Shown here: positions 32,046-42,434 of the stretch, in pieces
How positions within the stretch are numbered: the stretch's first letter is position 1
Layout: the number at the start of each line of letters is the position of its first letter
Assembly (NCBI GenBank): GCA_016714005.1
Contig: JADJOA010000009.1
Coordinates: 62,001 to 126,000 of the forward strand
Origin: Bacteroidota bacterium
Lineage (GTDB): Bacteria; Bacteroidota; Bacteroidia; AKYH767-A; OLB10
Direction: 5' to 3'
Length of the DNA stretch: 64,000 nt
Program-made: the position numbers and the translations under genes
Notes under the pieces: generated by a model
Told to the model about the DNA's origin: nothing
Seen by the model: the letters and a program-made list of their open reading frames with translations, nothing else
The model's database searches: none

Positions 32046-32522
32046 ATGGAACAAATTTTAGACTCAACACAATCCGTTCCTGCACACAGGGGTTATGCAG
32101 GATTCTGGCTGCGCTTTGCGGCTGCAATTATTGATACAATTTTTCTTTGGATATTTCAGTTTATCCTTATTATGTTTTTGTATGGAAGTTTTACAAATTA
32201 CTTTCAATCAGCAATGGACCCCCAACATGTTTTTTCCGCTAAATACTGGACAATGATTCTGGTCTCTTTTTTTGTTGGTATAGGTTATTTTGTTGGGATG
32301 GAATGTTCTGCCAAGCAAGGAACTTTCGGCAAAAGCATGGTTGGCATTAAAGTAACTAATTATAGTGGTGAAAAAATTTCTTTTCTTAAATCTTTAGGGC
32401 GGTACCTGTCAAAAATTCCTTCAGCCTTAATCTTTGCAATTGGATTTATTATGGCTGGTTTTACCGAAAAAAAACAAGCCTTGCATGATATGATGGCAAG
32501 CACTTTAGTAGTAAAAAAATAA
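32046..32522 (+). CDS. RDD-family membrane protein 2
   Basis: The product is 158 residues and is clearly a paralogue of the gene just upstream: YAGFWLRFAAAIIDTIFLWI at the N-terminus, KQGTFGKSMVGIKVTNYSGE in the middle and EKKQALHDMMASTLVV at the end. The pair probably forms one transcript, closed by the hairpin at 32533-32555. The two have diverged well beyond recent duplication. Confidence 0.88.
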   Translation: MEQILDSTQSVPAHRGYAGFWLRFAAAIIDTIFLWIFQFILIMFLYGSFTNYFQSAMDPQHVFSAKYWTMILVSFFVGIGYFVGMECSAKQGTFGKSMVGIKVTNYSGEKISFLKSLGRYLSKIPSALIFAIGFIMAGFTEKKQALHDMMASTLVVKK

Positions 32523-32532
32523 TCAAACAAAG

Positions 32533-32555
32533 AATCCTGCACTGGGTGCAGGATT
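32533..32555. terminator. Bidirectional terminator between the RDD pair and lolA
   Basis: A perfect 10-bp stem (32533-32542 with 32546-32555) with a 3-nt loop is followed by T on the plus strand. It sits between two convergent genes (stops at 32522 and 32560), so it may serve both. Confidence 0.85.
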
Positions 32556-32559
32556 TTTT

Positions 32560-33203
32560 CTATCTCAAGTCAACCACCTCTATCCCCGGATATTTCTTTG
32601 CATCAAATACAAATGCAGCATCTTCTGCAGGGGCATTGGGTGTAAATTTTTCTACTGTATAGTTTAAGCGGGTTCCATTGTTATTATATACCACTGCGCT
32701 GTAAACATATTTTTCAGCCTTATTAATAAACAGAACTATTTTGTAATATGGTTTTTTCTTATCTGTGGGTATAAGTTCTACCTGCTGCATATCCTTTCCT
32801 GCTATTTTCTTGTCTCCTGTAAATTTTGATTCAAATCCGTTTTCGTACACGGTAAAAATATTGGCAGGTGTTATGTCTCCGGTTTTTGCAGACGCATCAT
32901 TAATTTGCACCTCATTACTTTCTTTTAAGTATGTCCATGATGATTTACCGTCAGAAACAATTTGCTGACCGGTAATATCTAGCTTATACTTATTTGACTT
33001 TAAAAGAATGCTACCGTTTTGATTTTGAGTAGTCTTATCCTTTAAATTTTCAATTCCTACCTTAAATGACGCAAACACGCTTTTTAAAGATTTATACTTA
33101 GCACTTACTCCTTTTAAAATTTCCTGAGATTTTGCATCCCTTTGTTGAGCATGGGCATAAGTTATAAGTAGCGATAGCATTATAATTCCCAATATCTTTT
33201 CAT
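32560..33203 (-). CDS. lolA: Outer-membrane lipoprotein carrier LolA
   Basis: This periplasmic chaperone carries lipoproteins from the inner-membrane LolCDE complex to the outer membrane. A cleavable signal runs from the ATG at 33203 (MKKILGIIMLSLLITYAHA) once one missing A is restored in the AAAA run near 33198; without it the frame starts at a TTG at 33192. The mature part shows SQEILKGVSAKYKSLKSVFA, GSILLKSNKYKLDITGQQIV, GKSSWTYLKESNEVQIN and YTVEKFTPNAPAEDAAFVFD, typical of the Bacteroidota LolA branch. The gene lies just downstream of ftsK on the same strand, an arrangement often seen in this phylum. Confidence 0.92.
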
Positions 33204-33286
33204 AACTGATCTATTTAAATTCTACAAAACAGAAATAATACCACCCCCGTTTCAGGCGGTGAAAGTAGTGTGAACAATAATAGGTT

Positions 33287-35870
33287 TTACTTTAAACCGG
33301 ATAAAATTTGCTCCAAAGTGCCAGGGTCTTTACACTTTACTTCGCGGGCTTTACTTCCTTCAAAAGGTCCAATTATACCGGCAGCCTCTAACTGATCAAT
33401 TAAACGTCCAGCTCTGTTATACCCTAATTTAAGTCTGCGTTGAAGTAATGATGCAGAGCCTTGCTGATGTTGTACAACCATCCGCGCAGCATCATCAAAA
33501 AGTGGGTCTCTATCACCCAGGTCAACCTCACCGCTTCCTCCCTCTCCTTCTTCACCTACATATTCAGGTAACAAAAATGCATCGGGGTAGCCACGCTGGC
33601 TGCCAATAAATTCTGTTATTTTATCCACTTCAGGAGTATCTACAAATGCACATTGTAGGCGTACCAAATCTGATCCGGTTGACAATAACATGTCTCCCCT
33701 GCCTATTAATTGCTCTGCACCGCCTGTATCTAAAATGGTGCGTGAGTCTATTTTGCTTGTTACCCTAAATGCAATACGGGCAGGGAAGTTAGCTTTAATA
33801 GTTCCTGTAATAATATTTACGGATGGACGTTGCGTTGCAATAATTAAATGTATGCCAATTGCCCGGGCAAGTTGAGCAAGGCGGGCAATGGGTGTTTCTA
33901 CTTCTTTGCCTGCTGTCATAATTAAATCAGCAAACTCATCAACCACCAAAACTATAAAAGGTAAAAAGCGATGACCCTTGTTTGGGTTTAATCTCCGCGC
34001 AACAAACTTTACATTATACTCGCGTATGTTACGGACCTGAGCATCTTTTAACAACTCGTAACGCTGATCCATTTCAATACACAAAGAGTTTAGTGTGTTT
34101 ACCACTTTTTTGGTATCGGTAATAATAGCTTCTTCCTCACCGGGCAACTTGGCAAGAAAATGTCTTTCAATGGTTTTAAATAATGTAAGTTCAACCTTTT
34201 TAGGATCAACCAAAACAAATTTTACCTGCGATGGATGCTTTTTTATAAAGCAGGGATGCAAGTATGGCATTTAGACCTACAGACTTACCCTGACCAGTTG
34301 CCCCTGCCATTAACAGATGAGGCATTTTTGCCAGATCTGTAACAAATAATTCGTTAGAAATTGTTTTACCCAAACCAATAGGCAAATCCATTTCTGTTGA
34401 CAGAAATTTTTCAGAACCAAGTACCGCTTTCATCGGAACCATTTCGGCCTTTTGGTTGGGTACTTCAATACCAATTGTTCCTTTGCCAGGTATGGGTGCA
34501 ATAATTCTGATGCCAAGCGCAGATAAACTTAAAGCAATATCATCCTCTAAGTTTTTGATTTTTGAAATACGAATCCCAGCCTGCGGAACTATTTCAAATA
34601 AAGTAACAGTGGGACCAACAGTAGCTTTAATTTTTTCTATGGCAATGTTATAATGACCTAATGTTTCTACAATTCGGTTTTTGTTGCTTTCTAATTCAGC
34701 TTTTAATTCTTCGTGTGTAAGGTTCGATTTGCTTTGATAATTCTCCAATAAATCTAAATGCGGATATTGGTAAGATGATAAATCAAGTTTAGGGTCGTAT
34801 TCACCTAAGGTAACTTGTTCAGGTAAATCTTCTCCTTCAGTATCTTGTTCAGGCTGATTATTTTCTTCAGGATTCTTATTTATTAAATCATCTAAGTTGC
34901 TTTCGATGGAAAGGGTAATTCCTTCTTCTTTTGGCTCATCGTTTATTTCAAACGGCAAATCCGTTTCCAGTTCTAGTTCGTTTGATGGTTTTTGTGTTTC
35001 AGCAACAGGTGGTGTAAGTAGTTCGTTTATTTGCTCTTCCACTTCTAAAGGCAAATCAACTTCCTTATAATCAATCTTAACATTAATAGGAGTGTCGGTA
35101 ACCGGCAATACTCTGTTATCTATCGAAGAAAGATTTGTGTCAATCAAATCATCAGTTTTTGTTGTTGGTGATTTAGAAAATGCAGGAAGTTTAAGTGTTA
35201 ATTTAAATGCAACCAACACAAACGAAATTGCCACAAAAAATAAAAACAAACCTGTGCCTATTTTACCTAAAACAAGTTCTAACCAATTGCTTACAGAAAA
35301 ACCAAATGCACCTCCCATAAATAAAAGATTAGTATTCTGTTTTAACAAAAAGCCAAAAGCCACAGACAAAAACAATAATGTGAAGGCTGCATAGCCCAAT
35401 GATTTTTTAAAGGGTATTAAAGATTCCTTAAAAACAGTTTTAAAGCCTACTAAAAAGAAGATAAATGGAAAAGCAAAAGAACTGATACCAAACCAACCGT
35501 AAACAAAGAAGTGCGAAACAATGGCGCCAAACTTACCAAGCCAGTTATCCACCTTTGTTTCCTGATCAAAGATTAACGTTAACCACGAGTTGGTAACCTT
35601 ATCGTGATCTGCCCTCCACGTAAATATGTATGAGGCAAATGCAATAAAAATTAAAACTGACATTAGCATCAACAACAGCCCTGCAACCTGTCTGAACCTA
35701 TTATCTTTTAAGAAAGTAAAACGCACTTTAGAAGGTGCTTTTTCCACAGCCTGCCTTTTTGCTTTAGGTTTATTTTTGGGCTTATTCTCCGGCTCTGCCT
35801 CTGCAATTTCTAAAAGCTCTACATCTTCATCCTGCTTTTTCTTCCTAAAGGTGTTTGTTTTTTCTGACAT
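33287..35870 (-). CDS. ftsK: DNA translocase FtsK/SpoIIIE
   Basis: This septal ATP-driven DNA pump is about 861 residues. I prefer the ATG at 35870 (MSEKTNTFRKKKQDEDVE) to that at 35969. Four N-terminal transmembrane segments occupy about residues 45-220, an acidic Pro/Glu/Asp linker about 240-370, then the motor: Walker A MAGATGQGKSVGLNAILAS, Walker B IVLVVDEFADLIM, ATQRPSVNIITGTIKANFPA and GAEQLIGRGDMLL. The gamma winged helix is at the end (SLLQRRLKLGYNRAGRLIDQ). One indel in the A-run near 34245 (ASLLYKK then HPSQVKFVLVDPKKVEL) splits the gene. lolA follows 83 bp downstream. Confidence 0.95.
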
Positions 35871-36164
35871 CAGTTTTTCATTTTCTAAAAAGCTAAAGTA
35901 AGTCTGTGCCTTGTTATCTGGCTTTAAAGTAAAACGTGTATTTAACAGTTTATTGTGGATAAAAGACATACCGCATATTCAATATTTGGTATGATAATAG
36001 AGGAACTTTAGGGATGTTTTCTCAAAACTTTCAATTGATTTTTAAACCAGAAATTAATAATAAAAGTTGTAAGTTTTTGTGAATGTTGAAACATTTTTAT
36101 CTGTTTTCAAGTTAAATTTAACTAAATAATGTAGACCGTAATTAATTATATAAAAACCACAATC

Positions 36165-38897
36165 ATGAAAAAATTAATCCTCCAAGTATTAATGTTAGCC
36201 CTTCAGTTAACTTCTGCAACATTTATACACGCTCAATGCAACCTTGGAAACCTTACCGGAATGACAGGAACATTTACAGCATGTCCCCGGCAATTCTTTT
36301 CAATATATACAGTTTCAGTAGTAACAAATGCTACAAGCTATACTTGGAATTTACCTCCCGGGGCAACTATTAATGGACAAAATCCTTTTACATCTGCAGC
36401 TACAACTGTTACTGTAGATTATGATTTAACTTTTACACCTCCTGGTAACATTTGTGTGTTTGCTAACAACAGCAATTGCACAGTAGGCCCATTGTGCAAG
36501 CAAGTAATACCACAGGGAGCCCCTAGTGGTGCTTCATTTATTAATGGTAATAATGCCGCATGTCCTGGTGATTTATTTACATACTCCGTAACCAATACAC
36601 CCGGAAGAACTTATGCCTGGACTCCCCCTGCCGGTGCTACAATTTTTTCAGGACAAGGATCGAGCACAGTTACAGTTGCTTTTGGTGGCGGTTTTACTTC
36701 AGCTGGCAATTTATGTGTTGTGGTTAGCAATGGTTGCGCAGTTAGTGCGCCCCGATGTCTCACTATCATACAAAATATTCCTCCTACTCCACCACCTGTT
36801 ACAGGGCCAACCATTGTTTGTGGTGGAAACTCAGGAATCTACACCGTAGCAACTAATCCAAGAGCTACCAACTATCTGTGGAGCGTGCCTCCTGGTGCCA
36901 CATTTACAGGACAAGGTACCAATACTGTTAACGTTACATTCCCATTGGGTTTTGTTTATGGAAACGTTTCTGTTAGATATTCAAACCCCTGTGCAACAAG
37001 CACACCTTCTGCGTTAAGTGTACGTTCTGTTCCGGGTACTGCCCAAACTATGACTGGAATTACTGCAGGGCTATGCGGAGGTTCTACCGCTTACATAACT
37101 CCACTAGTTGCAGGTGCAACTTCGTACACCTGGACCGTAAATAATCTTGCCTCAATAACAAGCGGACAAGGAACAAATAATGTGATCGTTAACTTTCCTT
37201 CAAACTATAACACCGGCAAAGTTTGTGTTTCGCCTGTAAACTCTTGCGGAACCGGAACTCCAAGATGTTTACAATTGAAGAAGGAAATTGATATTTTAAT
37301 TCAGCCTGTTAATGACACTTCGTGCTTTCAAACAGCTATGTCTTTTAATGCAGATGCCATGGGTATTAACTTAGTATATCAATGGAGGAAAAACGGAGTG
37401 CCATTAGCTGATGGAGGAAATATCTCAGGATCCCAAACCCAAACATTGAATATTAGCCCCGCAGACAGTAGCGATTTAGGCAGCTATGATGTTACTGTTA
37501 ATAACGGCTGTGCGCCTCAAAAAACTTCCAACACTGCTCTTCTAAAATTCAAACACATACCTGTTGTTCCATCAGCAATTAGCGGTGGCGCTTTGGTAAC
37601 GTGCCCCGGCACAACGGGTGTCAACTACTCAGTACCTGCTCAGGCTGACATTAACATTTATGATTGGTCAACATCTGATGGTGGAAGTATTGCATCCGGA
37701 CAAAACACTAATTCAGTAACAGTTGATTTTGGTGCTACTATAAACTCAGGCTACTACATTATCTTAAAAGTAGAAAATGAATGTGGTGCAGCCATTGATT
37801 CTGTTACAACATGGACCAGGTACAGTATTGCTTCACCTTTATTTACTTCCGGACCCGATTTTGTTTGCCCCGGAACAAACGCTGTTGTTTATACAATTCA
37901 AAATATTGTTGGCGCTGACCAATACACTTGGATAATGCCTACGGGAGCAACCCTTGTTACTGGACAGAACGATACTATTATAACTGTTGACTTTGATCCG
38001 GGTTTTACTGGGGGCGATATAACAGTTAATGCCAACAACATTTGCTATACTACACCTAACAAAATAAAAACCGTTGGGCTAGACATTCCAGGGCAACCTG
38101 GTAATATCAGCGGACAGTTATACAGCACCTGCAATACTACACTCACCTACTCCGTTGCTCCCGTAACGGGTGCAAGTTCCTATTCATGGATATTACCTAC
38201 TGGTGCTACTATAGTTGGTCCTGCAACCAATAATTCTATTGATATTCAATTTACCAACCCGGGCAATTCATCACAACTTTGCGTTACCGCAAACAGCACT
38301 TGTTTGTCAGGTATTCAAAGATGTACGCCTTTGAGGGCACGACCGGAAGCTCTATCAGTAATTACTGCTAACCCTGCTGCATTTTGTGCTAACCAGGCAG
38401 GCGTCCAATTTTCTGTAAGCGCTCCTCCTGTTCCATCAACAATTATCACTTGGGCAGCAACAACAGGTACTGCAATAGTTGCGGGGGGACAAAATTCAAC
38501 AACCATGACGGCAACTATGGGGAACGTAAATGGTAATATTCTTGTAACACCAAGTAACACTTGTTCTGGCGGTTCAACAAGAACGTTTCCTGTAAACTTT
38601 ACTTGCAGAAAAGCCAATGGCTCTATAGAGGAAACAAATACGGTACTTAATGATGTACAAGTATATCCCTCTCCTGCCAATGAATTTGTTATGGTAAAAT
38701 TCCAATCAGAAAATTCCTCCCCTTTCTCTGTTGAATTAATTGATCTGCTCGGCAAATCAGTTTTGAGTTATAGCGGCACATGTAACGAAGGAATTAACGA
38801 AAACAAGTTAGACCTTACAAATGTTTCATCAGGTGTATATACAGTTAGCGTTAAAACAAACTCTACAACTAAATTTATAAAGCTTAAAGTCAACTAA
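36165..38897 (+). CDS. PKD-like-repeat secreted protein with T9SS type A sorting domain
   Basis: The product is 910 residues and is intact. The signal peptide is MKKLILQVLMLALQLTSAT. About eight diverged ~80-residue PKD-like modules follow, each ending in a strand of the form W..P.GATI.SGQGTN.V.V.F (for example WSVPPGATFTGQGTNTVNV and WIMPTGATLVTGQNDTII). One Ig-like module at ~380-450 (YQWRKNGVPLADGGNISG) interrupts the series. The C-terminus is a type A sorting domain (VQVYPSPANEFVMVKFQSEN ... VSSGVYTVSVK). It is flanked by good intergenic space and a terminator, so it is probably monocistronic. Probably a surface or matrix protein; no catalytic domain is visible. Confidence 0.9.
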   Translation: MKKLILQVLMLALQLTSATFIHAQCNLGNLTGMTGTFTACPRQFFSIYTVSVVTNATSYTWNLPPGATINGQNPFTSAATTVTVDYDLTFTPPGNICVFANNSNCTVGPLCKQVIPQGAPSGASFINGNNAACPGDLFTYSVTNTPGRTYAWTPPAGATIFSGQGSSTVTVAFGGGFTSAGNLCVVVSNGCAVSAPRCLTIIQNIPPTPPPVTGPTIVCGGNSGIYTVATNPRATNYLWSVPPGATFTGQGTNTVNVTFPLGFVYGNVSVRYSNPCATSTPSALSVRSVPGTAQTMTGITAGLCGGSTAYITPLVAGATSYTWTVNNLASITSGQGTNNVIVNFPSNYNTGKVCVSPVNSCGTGTPRCLQLKKEIDILIQPVNDTSCFQTAMSFNADAMGINLVYQWRKNGVPLADGGNISGSQTQTLNISPADSSDLGSYDVTVNNGCAPQKTSNTALLKFKHIPVVPSAISGGALVTCPGTTGVNYSVPAQADINIYDWSTSDGGSIASGQNTNSVTVDFGATINSGYYIILKVENECGAAIDSVTTWTRYSIASPLFTSGPDFVCPGTNAVVYTIQNIVGADQYTWIMPTGATLVTGQNDTIITVDFDPGFTGGDITVNANNICYTTPNKIKTVGLDIPGQPGNISGQLYSTCNTTLTYSVAPVTGASSYSWILPTGATIVGPATNNSIDIQFTNPGNSSQLCVTANSTCLSGIQRCTPLRARPEALSVITANPAAFCANQAGVQFSVSAPPVPSTIITWAATTGTAIVAGGQNSTTMTATMGNVNGNILVTPSNTCSGGSTRTFPVNFTCRKANGSIEETNTVLNDVQVYPSPANEFVMVKFQSENSSPFSVELIDLLGKSVLSYSGTCNEGINENKLDLTNVSSGVYTVSVKTNSTTKFIKLKVN

Positions 38898-38913
38898 TTT
38901 CAATTCAAAATTT

Positions 38914-38960
38914 AAAAGCAAAAGGCTGTCCCTCCTGAGGTTTGGCAGCCTTTTGCTTTT
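38914..38960 (+). terminator. Terminator after the PKD-like-repeat gene
   Basis: A perfect 15-bp stem (38914-38928 with 38946-38960, 17-nt loop) ends in TTTT. It starts 17 bp after the stop codon. Confidence 0.9.
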
Positions 38961-39019
38961 ATAACTTTCATAAACAGAACATATTCAAAATTATCGCCTG
39001 CAATAATAAGTTGCTTTAT

Positions 39020-39027
39020 TATTTTCG
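39020..39027 (+). promoter_or_regulatory. Candidate -7 promoter element for the sterol-desaturase-family gene
   Basis: TATTTTCG followed by CGCGC lies 5 bp before the ATG at 39033 and resembles the element before ychF. If it is used, the mRNA would be nearly leaderless. No clear -33 box is seen. Confidence 0.3.
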
Positions 39028-39032
39028 CGCGC

Positions 39033-39908
39033 ATGGAACAACAATTCCGGGAGTTGGTTTTAATATACATTTCCACTCCTTTGTATGCGGTGGTAATTGC
39101 CGTTGAAATTCTTTTTTCCCATTTGCATAACAAAGGATTTTACTCCACTAAAGGCATTTTTGCAAATGCTTTTTTAATGTACGCAAACATGGGTATTGAT
39201 ATTTTAATGCGTACTGCTTGTTTAGCCGTACTCAATTATTTTTTTCAATTTAGGTTAATAGAGTCATACTACAGTGTTATTTTTTACTGGGCCTTATTGT
39301 TTTTTGCCGAAGACTTTATGTATTACTGGCTTCACCGCATAGATCATCATTGCCGTTTGTTCTGGGCAGTGCATGTAACACATCATAATAGCAATGAGTT
39401 TAATTTAACTGTCGGATTTCGTTCATCTGTTTTTCAACCGTTGTACCGCTTCATTTATTTTATCCCTTTAAGTTTACTTGGGTTTAAGGGCATTGACATT
39501 ATGTTTATGTATAGCGCCACTCAAATTTATGGCATATTGGTTCACACACAAACAATAAAAAAAATGGGATTGCTTGAATACATTCTTGTTACACCATCCC
39601 ACCACCGCGTACATCATGCAAGCAATGTGCAATACTTGGACAAAAACATGGGTATGGTTTTAATTATTTGGGATAGGCTATTTGGCAGTTTTCAAAAAGA
39701 AGATGACAACGACCCCGTGCGGTATGGACTTACTAAAAATATTAACACCAACAATCCGAGCAAAATTGTTTTTCATGAGTGGATAAGTATTATACAAGAC
39801 CTCCAACGAAAATGCAGCTTTAAAAACAAGCTCATGTATGTGTTTGGTCCTCCGGGATGGAGTCATGATGGCAGTAGTAAAACAAGCCGGCAAATGAGGC
39901 AGAGTTAA
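39033..39908 (+). CDS. Sterol desaturase / fatty-acid hydroxylase family membrane enzyme
   Basis: The product is 291 residues and is intact. It is a membrane-bound di-iron oxygenase of the fatty-acid hydroxylase superfamily. The histidine boxes are YWLHRIDHHCRLFWAVHVTH with HN following (HxxxHH and HxxHH) and TPSHHRVHHASNVQYLDKN (HHxxHH). Four or more hydrophobic segments surround them (LIYISTPLYAVVIAVEILF, IFYWALLFFAEDFMYYW, FIYFIPLSLLGFKGIDIMF). Likely substrates in Bacteroidota are lipids such as ornithine lipids, sphingolipids or carotenoids; the sequence does not decide between them. It is convergent with pyrD. Confidence 0.88.
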   Translation: MEQQFRELVLIYISTPLYAVVIAVEILFSHLHNKGFYSTKGIFANAFLMYANMGIDILMRTACLAVLNYFFQFRLIESYYSVIFYWALLFFAEDFMYYWLHRIDHHCRLFWAVHVTHHNSNEFNLTVGFRSSVFQPLYRFIYFIPLSLLGFKGIDIMFMYSATQIYGILVHTQTIKKMGLLEYILVTPSHHRVHHASNVQYLDKNMGMVLIIWDRLFGSFQKEDDNDPVRYGLTKNINTNNPSKIVFHEWISIIQDLQRKCSFKNKLMYVFGPPGWSHDGSSKTSRQMRQS

Positions 39909-39924
39909 GAAAAAGAGTATTAAA

Positions 39925-40942
39925 CTAAATTGCTCTGATAATATTCTTAATCATCCCCGGCCCTTCATAAATAAACCCAGTGTAAAGTTGAACCAAATCG
40001 GCACCGGCTGCAATTTTTTCCTGCGCATCTTTAGCCGAATGGATACCGCCTACCCCAATAATAGAAAAAGATTTATTTGATTTTTGAACAAGGTATTTTA
40101 TAACCTCGGTTGAACGTAGGGCAACTGGCTTACCGCTTAATCCACCTGCACCTGTTGCTTCAATTTTTTGCTATCAGTTTTTAAATTACTACGGCTAATG
40201 GTAGTGTTGGTTGCCACCACGCCTGCAATTTTTGTTGACCGAACTATTTCAACAATATCATTTAATTGCTCATTGGTTAAATCGGGCGCTATTTTCAAAA
40301 ATACAGGTTTAGGCTTTGCGTAATTTACATTGAGTGATTGGAGGCGGTTTAAAATATTCATTAGCGGTTCTTTATCCTGCAAAGCACGCAAGCCCGGTGT
40401 ATTGGGCGAACTTACGTTTACCACAAAATAATCAACCACCGAGTGCAACACCTTAAAACAATACACATAATCATCAATAGCATTTTCATTGGGCGTATTT
40501 TTATTCTTTCCTATGTTGCCGCCTATTATAATGTCTTTGTCTTTTCGGTTTTGTAAACGTGCAGCAAGCGCATCAGCACCCTCGTTATTAAATCCCATTC
40601 GGTTTATTAATGCTTCATCTGATGGCAAACGAAACAAGCGCGGCTGCTCATTACCGGCTTGTGGCTTGGGAGTAACTGTGCCTACTTCTATAAAACCAAA
40701 CCCGAAAGCAGCAAGCTCATTAAACAGTTTACCATCTTTATCAAAACCGGCAGCAAGCCCAACAGGATTTTTAAAAAAAATACCTGCTACAGTTTTTCCT
40801 TTATGTTTAACTGAAAAAATACTTTTACAATTTGTTCGGCAAACGGAATTGCAAAAAGTATTTTTAATGTTTTAAATGTAAAATGATGCGCCTTTTCCGG
40901 AGATAGCAAAAAGAGAAAAGGCTTTATTAAAAATTTATACAT
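39925..40942 (-). CDS. pyrD: Dihydroorotate dehydrogenase (quinone, class 2)
   Basis: This membrane-associated flavoenzyme of pyrimidine synthesis passes electrons to quinone. From the ATG at 40942: MYKFLIKPFLFLLSPEKAHH (the N-terminal helices typical of class 2), AGIFFKNPVGLAAGFDKDG, FGFIEVGTVTPKPQAGN, INRMGFNNEGAD and VVNVSSPNTPGLRALQ (catalytic Ser region). The FMN-binding end is SFSIIGVGGIHSAKDAQEKI. Indels near 40825 and 40142, and probably others, divide it into three or four frames; total length of about 339 codons is normal. It lies 16 bp after the AIM24 gene, so the two may be co-transcribed. Confidence 0.93.
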
Positions 40943-40957
40943 TCTCTATAACAGCAG

Positions 40958-41722
40958 TTAATCCCTACCACTAATAAATCCACCCAACATTCCACCCAGC
41001 CCGCTGCCTTCTTCTCTGCCACCGCCAAAACGCGATGCAGCCACAATCCTATCTGCCAACCTGCTGAAAGGCAAACTCTGCAAATACACCAAACCGGGTC
41101 CTGTTATGTGCGCATAAAATAAACCCTCACCACCAAACAATACATTTTTAAAACCGCCAATAAATTTAATATCGTAATCAATAGTTGGCGAAAATCCTAC
41201 TAAGCATCCTGTGTCAACCCTTAGTCGCTCGCCTGCTGCAAGTTCTCTTTTAATGATGGTTCCGCCTGCATGTATAAATGCATTGCCATTACCCTCCAAC
41301 TTCTGCAAAATAAATCCCTCGCCACCAAATAACCCAGCCCCTATGCGTTTGGTAAAAGCAATGTTTATTTCAATGCCTTCTGCTGCGCATAAAAAACCAT
41401 CTTTCTGGCAAAAGAACGATCCGCCAAAATCGGCAGGGTTAATGTTTATGATTTTGCCCGGATAAGGCGCTGCAAAAGTTACATTCTTTTTACCCCTGCC
41501 CTGGTTTTGAAAGTTGGTAATAAAAAAACTCTCTCCCGTTATCATCCGCTTCAATCCTTTAAAGATACCACCACCTGTAGATGTCTGCATCTCTACTCCT
41601 TCCTCCATGTACATCATCATACCGGCTTCGGCACGTACTCCCTCGCCTGGGTCTAATTCAATTTCTACGGCTTGCATGTCATCGCCATGAATTTTAAAAT
41701 CTATTTCGTGTGCTGCATTCAT
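40958..41722 (-). CDS. AIM24 / TIGR00266-family protein
   Basis: The product is 254 residues and is intact. The conserved pattern is clear: MQAVEIELDPGEGVRAEAGM, MMYMEEGVEMQTSTGGG, GFLCAAEGIEINIAFTKRIG, GLFGGEGFILQKLEGNGNAF and RVDTGCLVGFSPTIDYDIKF. The family forms a beta-rich barrel-like fold of unknown biochemical role (bacterial members related to yeast mitochondrial Aim24). The C-terminus is Gly/Arg-rich (FGGGREEGSGLGGMLGG). It lies directly upstream of pyrD. Confidence 0.88.
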   Translation of the reverse strand: MNAAHEIDFKIHGDDMQAVEIELDPGEGVRAEAGMMMYMEEGVEMQTSTGGGIFKGLKRMITGESFFITNFQNQGRGKKNVTFAAPYPGKIININPADFGGSFFCQKDGFLCAAEGIEINIAFTKRIGAGLFGGEGFILQKLEGNGNAFIHAGGTIIKRELAAGERLRVDTGCLVGFSPTIDYDIKFIGGFKNVLFGGEGLFYAHITGPGLVYLQSLPFSRLADRIVAASRFGGGREEGSGLGGMLGGFISGRD

Positions 41723-41764
41723 ATTATTTATTGTTTTATAGTTTTTGTTTTATCAATACTTTAC

Positions 41765-42280
41765 TTAAAAAGGCTCAAAACTGTCTTTAAATGTGTTGCC
41801 CTCTTTTTGTTGCCGGTAAACATAATTGCGGGTGACTCCGCGAGGCACTCCTCCTGGTCCGCGCACATTTTCAGTAATATTAACCTGTAACTCTTTTACC
41901 TTTTTTACAAGTGCCACCTCTGTGCTTTGCACCTTTATATTATTTAAATAACTACAGGTAGTTTTAAAAAACTGGCAGGTATAATCGTTCTCTTTTACAT
42001 TACAGAGTATGCCCACATAAATACAAATGCTGCTGTCGAGCCTGCCTTCTTTAACAATATTACCTTCTTCATTTAACTGGTAGGTAAAAATAATTTTAGA
42101 CGATGGCGTGTTAAATACATCTTCGGTTTGTATTTTAATATTATAAGCTCGCTCAGTAGAAATTCTTGCAACAAATGCCTCTTTGCTTTCCAAATCTCTT
42201 TTGGTAACAGTTTGTGCGTTTATCTCATTACTTACGAATAGAGTAAAAACCAATACAATAAAAGCTTTAATTATTTGCAT
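41765..42280 (-). CDS. Hypothetical exported protein
   Basis: The product is 171 residues. A clear signal peptide (MQIIKAFIVLVFTLFVSNEI, cleavage after NAQ) is followed by a hydrophilic beta-strand-rich body with two Cys pairs (ICIYVGILCN, TCQFFKTTC). I recognise no domain. It lies upstream of the AIM24 gene on the same strand and is divergent from the E2 gene. Confidence 0.7.
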   Translation of the reverse strand: MQIIKAFIVLVFTLFVSNEINAQTVTKRDLESKEAFVARISTERAYNIKIQTEDVFNTPSSKIIFTYQLNEEGNIVKEGRLDSSICIYVGILCNVKENDYTCQFFKTTCSYLNNIKVQSTEVALVKKVKELQVNITENVRGPGGVPRGVTRNYVYRQQKEGNTFKDSFEPF

Positions 42281-42434
42281 GGGTGTAAACGTAAAAGATT
42301 TAAGGAAATTAAAATAATACTCTTAAAACATTATAGCCCAAGTTCTCCTATTATGGAAAACCACCATCGAACACAAAACTCCTAACTATAAACAATTTCC
42401 CTAATTTAGCCCACGCTTACTTTTACAGATTTAT

